Position numbers and translations under genes: made by a program | Notes under the pieces: generated by a model | Told to the model about the DNA's origin: nothing | The model's input: only the letters and a program-made list of their open reading frames with translations | Database searches by the model: none | Shown here: one piece after another, positions 5,251-9,044 of the stretch | Layout of the letters: every line of letters starts with the position of its first letter | Numbering within the stretch: position 1 is the first letter of the stretch | NCBI GenBank assembly: GCA_044870185.1 | Contig: JBIOYL010000435.1 | Span: forward strand, 1-9,044 | Source: JBIOYL01 sp044870185 | Lineage (GTDB): Bacteria; Actinomycetota; CALGFH01 | Direction: 5' to 3' | DNA: 9,044 nucleotides

Positions 5251-7447
5251 TCCTGGCCACCCACGGCCCGCCCTGGGCGACCATGTTGTGGTCGGTGTCG
5301 ACCAGCTCGCGCTCGAGCAGCGGGTCCAGCCGATGCTGCACGATGAACGAGCGCCGACCGACCCGCCACAGCGCCTCGCCCCGCTCCAGCATCGGGATCT
5401 GGTCGACCTCGGTCTGGGTCAGGCCCAGCAGCTCCCGGGCCGCCTCGACCTCACCGGGCGACTGGCGGTAGATCACCCGCGTCTCGGAGTCCTCCAGCAG
5501 CCCCTTGGCGAGCTGGACCTGCTCGCTGCCGGCGTCGCCGGCCGCGGTCAGGTCCGACAGGCGGTGCATGACGGCGATGTTCTGCACCCCGAACTGACGC
5601 GCCAGCTTCCAGCTCTCCCGCAGCCAGCGCGCGATGGCCAGATGCCGCAGGACCACCCAGGCCTCGTCGAGCACCACGATGCGCCGGACGCCGTCCTCCC
5701 GTGCCCACGAGCCCTGCAGCCAGGCGGCCGTGCAGGCCATCAGGATGGGCCGGGCCTCGTCGGCGACCTCACGCAGGTTGAACACCACCAGCCGGCCCGA
5801 CAGGTTCAGCCCGGGCGAGGTCGGCCCGTCGAACATCCCCCGCAGGTCCCCGGCGCCCATGCGCCGCAGCGCGAGCGCAAGCTGCCGGCCGTCCTCGGCC
5901 AGCCGCACGGTGGTCGTGCGCAGCTCGGCGGCCGATCCCTCGGACGGGTCGAGCAGCCGGTACACCACCTCGGGCACGGTCGCCTGCCCGCCCCGCTCGG
6001 CCGCCCGGAACACGGCCTCGTCATGCGCGCGCTCCAGCGCCGCGTCCTCCTCGGGCCGCAGGCTGCGGCCGAGCATCACGCCGCTGATCGAGCGCAGCAG
6101 TGCGAGCTGGGCGGTCCCGCCGATCATCGGGTCGAGCGGGTTGAGCCGCAGGCTGCCCCCGGAGCGGAACCGGATCGGCTCGGTGCCGCAGAGGGCGGCC
6201 AGGGTCTCGTACTCGCCCTTGGGGTCGACGACCCAGGCGGTGCGGCCGAACAGCATCTGCCGCCAGACGTACGTGTTGTGCACGATCACGTCGCCGGCGA
6301 CGAAGCAGGCCGTCGGCTCCACCGTGAGATCGAACACGTGCCGCTCGCCCACGTCCTCGACCGAGGTGATGCGGTCCCAGAAGATATCCGAGTCGGGCAG
6401 CCAGCCGTCGGGCTCGTCGCGGGACCCTGGCGAGACCGACGGCGCGCCGACGTCGGACTGTGGTGGTCTGCGGCGTGCCGCGCACATGGTCGCCAGACGC
6501 TGCCGCTTCCTGCCCCAGAGCGGGATGGCGTCCAGGAAGGCCTGCTCGCAATGCGGGTGGACACGTAGGTCCCAGGCGGCCAACGGCTTGCCGTCGTGGG
6601 CAGTCGGGTGGGAACGCACCCGGCTCTGGATGCCGAAGCGAAGGAGCAGGTGCTGGAGCTGCCTGACCGTCCGCTCCGGGGCGAGCGTCACGGTGACGCC
6701 GCTCACGCCCACGCTGCCGTCGCCCATCCAGAACACCGCCAGGAACCGGGCGAGCTGGTCGGGGGGCAGCCGGTAGACCGACTCGGGGATGACCTCCGGG
6801 TCGGCCGAGGTGAACCCTGCCCCGCCGGTCTGGCAAGGCAGGTGGCAGCCCTCGCTGAGCAGGGCCGCCAGGACGTCGACCTCCTCGTCCTGGATGCGGA
6901 CCGGCTCGTCGGGGAATGGAAGCCTGGCCGGGACGGCCGCGGTCTCCCCCACCGCCACGCTGTCTGCCCGGCGCCACCCGTCCGGCATCAGGAAGGGATG
7001 CTCGGGCGTGGTCGTCACCGACCGGCCAGAGGCGAAGGTCACCCGCAGGCACGGCGACAGGCCGGCGTCGACCTTGGCCGTGATCGGCGCGTCCACGATC
7101 CGCCGCCGGTCGTCAAGGGTGAGGACGCTCGTGACCTCGGGGTCCTTGCACACCTCGCCGATCGAGCGCGGCACGCCGGTGCGCGGGTCGATCACCTCGG
7201 TGGCCTCGTCCAGGCACTTGACGAGCGAGCTCTTGGCATAGCCGATCTGGCCGATGACGAGCATGTTCGGCCCCGTGATCTCCCGTCCGTACAGCGCCCA
7301 CGGGTCAAAGACGAAGCTCCCCCCGAAGACGTCTCGGCCGATATAGACGCCGTCGCTGCCAAGTCCGCCTTCGGACATGAACGGGTAGGCGGCCTGCAGG
7401 TGCGCCGTGGTGATGCGGTGCGCGGCGTGGCGAGGTTTCCTTCTCAC
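4913..7447 (-). CDS. VirB4-type secretion ATPase (C-terminal ATPase domain only) containing an intein
   Basis: An 844-residue precursor; removal of the intein (residues 78-391) would leave 530 residues. The opening (TTAHLQAAYPF, GVYIGRDVFGGSFVFDP, NMLVIGQIGYAKSSLVK) matches the start of a VirB4 ATPase domain. Walker A is GQIGYAKSS with Lys72. The protein resumes after the intein as TYVWRQ, VVDPKGEYETLA and RLNPLDP. Walker B is RRIVVLDEAWVVL (Asp594-Glu595 in the precursor), followed by RQFGVQNIAVMHRLSDL and DSETRVIYRQ. VirB4 ATPases power assembly and transport of type IV systems at the inner membrane. The usual ~300-residue N-terminal domain is absent here and seems to be carried by the gene upstream. 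From about residue 733 the protein becomes a Pro/Ala/Gly-rich, probably disordered tail. GTG at 7447 overlaps the upstream stop (GTGA) and has AGGGGG (7458-7453) five bases before it. The open frame beyond 7447 is only a shadow of the upstream gene. Confidence 0.92.
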   Translation of the reverse strand: MRRKPRHAAHRITTAHLQAAYPFMSEGGLGSDGVYIGRDVFGGSFVFDPWALYGREITGPNMLVIGQIGYAKSSLVKCLDEATEVIDPRTGVPRSIGEVCKDPEVTSVLTLDDRRRIVDAPITAKVDAGLSPCLRVTFASGRSVTTTPEHPFLMPDGWRRADSVAVGETAAVPARLPFPDEPVRIQDEEVDVLAALLSEGCHLPCQTGGAGFTSADPEVIPESVYRLPPDQLARFLAVFWMGDGSVGVSGVTVTLAPERTVRQLQHLLLRFGIQSRVRSHPTAHDGKPLAAWDLRVHPHCEQAFLDAIPLWGRKRQRLATMCAARRRPPQSDVGAPSVSPGSRDEPDGWLPDSDIFWDRITSVEDVGERHVFDLTVEPTACFVAGDVIVHNTYVWRQMLFGRTAWVVDPKGEYETLAALCGTEPIRFRSGGSLRLNPLDPMIGGTAQLALLRSISGVMLGRSLRPEEDAALERAHDEAVFRAAERGGQATVPEVVYRLLDPSEGSAAELRTTTVRLAEDGRQLALALRRMGAGDLRGMFDGPTSPGLNLSGRLVVFNLREVADEARPILMACTAAWLQGSWAREDGVRRIVVLDEAWVVLRHLAIARWLRESWKLARQFGVQNIAVMHRLSDLTAAGDAGSEQVQLAKGLLEDSETRVIYRQSPGEVEAARELLGLTQTEVDQIPMLERGEALWRVGRRSFIVQHRLDPLLERELVDTDHNMVAQGGPWVARTPEPAVAGMAGAEPGPAGVAGSEPGPARPAAPEAGPAGGDGSGRRAVRAAAGDATGPGQPGGAGAAGPGQPAGAGAGRNAAGLALPGEQAPSTLAAMPSQNGAPSTNGERPR
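6275..7216 (-). mobile_element. Intein (314 aa) with shortened LAGLIDADG endonuclease, inserted in the VirB4 P-loop
   Basis: An in-frame protein-splicing element of class 1 type. It starts with Cys1 (block A, CLDEATEVIDPRTG) right after KSSLVK and ends in VIVHN with His313-Asn314, followed by Thr as the +1 extein residue. Block B is TTTPEHPFL with Thr70 and His73. Block F is EDVGERHVFDLTVEPTACF. All residues needed for splicing are visible, so it is predicted active. Joining the exteins restores KSSLVK-TYVWRQ, the uninterrupted VirB4 sequence. Between the splicing halves lie two LAGLIDADG-like helices: VLAALLSEG (115-123, acidic Glu122) and LAVFWMGDG (159-167, Asp166). They are only about 44 residues apart, far less than in a working two-motif enzyme. 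The ending (DIFWDRITSVEDVG onward) resembles DnaB-type bacterial inteins. By eye, base composition does not clearly differ from the host gene. Confidence 0.95.
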
Positions 7448-8943
7448 TTCAGCCCCCTGGCCAAGGGCAGCGCGAAGGTGAACGCAAGGTCCTGTTCGCC
7501 GTCGCAGCGCTGCAGCTCCAGCCGGGCCTGGGCGGCGGCGTGCTCGATCTCGCCGCAGGCGCTGGCCAGCGCCTCTGGCGAGTCGGCGGTGACCGTCACA
7601 TAGCCGGAGAAGCGGATGTCGGCGTGGCCGTCGGCGAGCTCCTGCTCGCGCCGGGCCACCGCCTCGGCCTGGTTGCGACGCCTGGCCGTGCCGAGGAAGC
7701 CGAGGCGCTGGCGCAGCTCCTCGTCGGCCACGTCGGCGGTCTTGGCGAAGCCGACCGCACGCATGGCCTTCAGCGGCGGCACGGGCTCCATCGTGACCGA
7801 CACGCTGCGCATGGCGTGGGTCTGCACCAGCAGCGGCGCGAGGAACTCGGGGCCGACGTCCAGCCGCGGCCACTCGGCGATCCAGAAGGTGCAGTGGTAC
7901 ACGTCGTTGGTGCGGTAGTGCGTCCAGGTGGTCTCGGTCGACTGCGGCCAGGCGTTGCGGGGGCTGACGCCGTCCTGGCGGCCCGGGTCGGTCGAGGCCA
8001 GGCGGGACAGCCGGGCCCGGGCGTGCGGGTCGAAGGCCAGCCGGATCATCTTGGCGAGCGCGCGCGGGCCGAGCGCGCCGATCACCTCGACCTCGGCCTG
8101 CTCCAGGCGGCGGGCGAAGGTCTCCAGCTCACGGGCGAGCACGACGCAGGCGCCGGTGTCACGCCCGCCGGCCTGCTTGACGAGCCGGCCGGCCCTGGCC
8201 GCGTCCAGCTGCAGGACGACATACAGCTCGTGCTGCTCGGTGACCGGGCCGGCGGCCTCGGTCAGGCGCAGATAGCTCTGCAGGGAGGCGGCATCCAGGG
8301 TGATGCCCGGGTCGATCGCCCGGCTCAGGTAGCGCCCCAGGCCGTTGCGGTCGTCCGGCACGGTGCGCTCGATCCACTGCACGCGGGAGATCGGGCTGCC
8401 CTCGCGGGCCAGCGACGAGATCACGCTGGCCCAGGCGGCCAGGCGGTGGGCCTTGTCGGCCGGGTCGAGCAGCACAAAGGAGCGGGCGCGGGCCTGGATG
8501 GTGGCCATGAACTTGCCGTCGGCACGGTCGGCGAGCACGCCGAGCTCGGCGCCACGGAAGGGGATGGCGAGCAGTTCGACCCGCCCGATGGCCTCGGGCA
8601 GGGCGACCGGGATCTCGCCATGGGAGAAGCTGGTGCCGGTCTGGTTGGCGCCCGACCGGTAGCGGTGGCGGCCGCGGGCCCGGCGGAACAGGAAGCTGGC
8701 CGCCACCGGCGTCCACTCGTTGAGGGTGCGCCCACCAAAGGGCAGGAACGTCCCCATGCCGCCGAGCATCAGGATGAAGGCGCCGATGGCCAGGCCCAGG
8801 CCGCTGCGCAGCGCCTGGACGACCACGATGGTGCAAAACAGCGTGACGGCCAGCACGACCATCTGGCCCGGGCGCAGGCTGCCGATGAGCCCGCGCCGCT
8901 CCAGCGGCCCGAACCGGTAGCGGATCTCGTACATCTCACGCAT
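7444..8943 (-). CDS. SCO6880-family type IV secretion membrane protein (VirB3/PrgI-like anchor plus VirB4 N-terminal-like domain)
   Basis: A 499-residue protein of the actinobacterial SCO6880 family, found beside VirB4 and VirD4 genes. After a basic start (MREMYEIRYRFGPLERRG), two hydrophobic helices at about 28-45 and 49-67 form a VirB3/PrgI-like hairpin in the membrane. From about residue 115 on it is soluble. The pattern KFMATIQARARSFVLLDPAD, later ELYVVLQLDAARAGRLVK, and near the end FWIAEWPRLDVGPEFLAPLL reads like the non-catalytic N-terminal domain of VirB4 proteins. There is no Walker motif. ATG at 8943 is preferred because GGTGAGG (8956-8950) lies six bases upstream; GTG at 8955 and ATG at 8936 are alternatives. 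Its stop overlaps the VirB4 start by four bases, which suggests stoichiometric coexpression. The family name is recalled from actinomycete genomes; the domain split is inference. Confidence 0.85.
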   Translation of the reverse strand: MREMYEIRYRFGPLERRGLIGSLRPGQMVVLAVTLFCTIVVVQALRSGLGLAIGAFILMLGGMGTFLPFGGRTLNEWTPVAASFLFRRARGRHRYRSGANQTGTSFSHGEIPVALPEAIGRVELLAIPFRGAELGVLADRADGKFMATIQARARSFVLLDPADKAHRLAAWASVISSLAREGSPISRVQWIERTVPDDRNGLGRYLSRAIDPGITLDAASLQSYLRLTEAAGPVTEQHELYVVLQLDAARAGRLVKQAGGRDTGACVVLARELETFARRLEQAEVEVIGALGPRALAKMIRLAFDPHARARLSRLASTDPGRQDGVSPRNAWPQSTETTWTHYRTNDVYHCTFWIAEWPRLDVGPEFLAPLLVQTHAMRSVSVTMEPVPPLKAMRAVGFAKTADVADEELRQRLGFLGTARRRNQAEAVARREQELADGHADIRFSGYVTVTADSPEALASACGEIEHAAAQARLELQRCDGEQDLAFTFALPLARGLK

Positions 8944-8949
8944 CGTGTG

Positions 8950-8956
8950 CCTCACC
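8950..8956 (-). promoter_or_regulatory. Ribosome binding site GGTGAGG of the SCO6880-type gene
   Basis: GGTGAGG sits six bases upstream of ATG 8943 and contains the TGA stop of the preceding frame. It decides the choice of 8943 over GTG 8955, which it overlaps, and over ATG 8936. It also suggests that terminating ribosomes reinitiate at once. Confidence 0.6.
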
Positions 8957-9044
8957 CATCGCGCGTTGGCCCTCCGGCCTGCTCCACGGCCAGCTCAGGC
9001 GCCTTCAGGGGGCGGGCGGCGCCGCCGCCGGTGGCGCCGCCCGC
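8952..9044 (-). CDS. C-terminal end of an upstream gene, cut by the window edge (possibly a VirB6/TrbL-like membrane protein)
   Basis: Of the three minus-strand frames, only one stays open from the window edge. It reads a Gly/Ala-rich stretch and then RPLKAPELAVEQAGGPTRDG before TGA at 8954-8952. That stop lies inside the Shine-Dalgarno site of the next gene and 8 bases before its ATG, the spacing expected in this tightly packed operon. Only 30 residues are visible and no domain can be recognised. In related actinobacterial clusters the gene before the SCO6880-type protein often encodes a polytopic VirB6/TrbL-like protein with a Gly/Ala-rich tail; that is a guess from gene order, not from sequence. 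Confidence 0.5.
   Translation of the reverse strand, partial: AGGATGGGAARPLKAPELAVEQAGGPTRDG

Noticed and set aside
4917..5369. N-terminal extension of the VirD4 frame up to 5369
   Set aside because: It overlaps the VirB4 C-terminal coding sequence and has shadow composition; GTG 4916 with GGGGAG upstream is the better start.
3261..5471. Long plus-strand open frame (about 736 codons) opposite the VirD4 and VirB4 genes
   Set aside because: It is antisense to two genes with clear family motifs, is rich in His/Arg/Gly/Gln as expected from the complement of GC-biased codons, and shows no recognisable domain.
5042..6568. Plus-strand open frame (about 508 codons) opposite VirB4
   Set aside because: It is antisense to the VirB4 ATPase motifs and part of the intein, and it has shadow-type composition with many Arg, Gly, Gln and His.
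6275..7216. The insertion as a group II intron or transposon
   Set aside because: It is open in frame from end to end, has protein-splicing motifs at both borders, and shows no terminal inverted repeats or target-site duplication.
7448..7873. N-terminal extension of the VirB4 frame up to 7873
   Set aside because: The translation here is an Arg/Ala/Gly-rich shadow of the SCO6880-type gene. Family-like VirB4 sequence begins right after GTG 7447, which has its own Shine-Dalgarno site.
1..9044. tRNA, rRNA, CRISPR array or riboswitch
   Set aside because: I saw no cloverleaf-like segment, no regularly spaced repeat-spacer pattern outside the short coding repeats, and no recognisable aptamer. Nearly all sequence is accounted for by coding regions.

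Overview
The window is very GC-rich, with GC-ended codons throughout, GTG starts and Shine-Dalgarno sites ahead of most genes. Together with the protein families, this points to a high-GC actinomycete (Streptomyces / Streptosporangiales type). This is inferred from sequence character only; no marker gene for taxonomy is present.

Layout, left to right. (1) 24-~410, minus strand: a decayed remnant that joins an ECF sigma-factor region 2 fragment to the C-terminal part of an unrelated protein, broken by three frame changes at G runs. (2) 529-3065, plus strand: a two-gene unit with a TGATG stop/start overlap, made of an ACT-domain malic enzyme and an ACAD10/LvaA-like APH-fold phosphotransferase. 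(3) 3066-3170: a short convergent intergenic gap with small duplications and a GC hairpin. (4) 3171-9044, minus strand: part of an actinobacterial type IV secretion / conjugation-like operon. In transcription order it holds the C-terminal end of an upstream gene (cut by the window edge), an SCO6880-family membrane protein, a VirB4-type ATPase interrupted by an intein, and a VirD4/TraG-type coupling ATPase. The last two junctions are 4-bp GTGA overlaps, so the three proteins are probably translationally coupled.

The most striking feature is a 314-residue intein (6275-7216) placed five residues after the Walker A lysine of the VirB4-like ATPase. It keeps the splicing residues (Cys1, T-x-x-H, penultimate His, terminal Asn, Thr+1). 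Its LAGLIDADG endonuclease appears internally shortened. A second notable point is that the VirB4 gene seems split: the SCO6880-type protein looks like a VirB3/PrgI-like two-helix membrane anchor followed by a VirB4 N-terminal-like domain, and the next gene supplies only the ATPase domain.

No relaxase, integrase, tRNA, rRNA or CRISPR array is visible here. Whether the secretion module transfers DNA or protein cannot be decided from this window.
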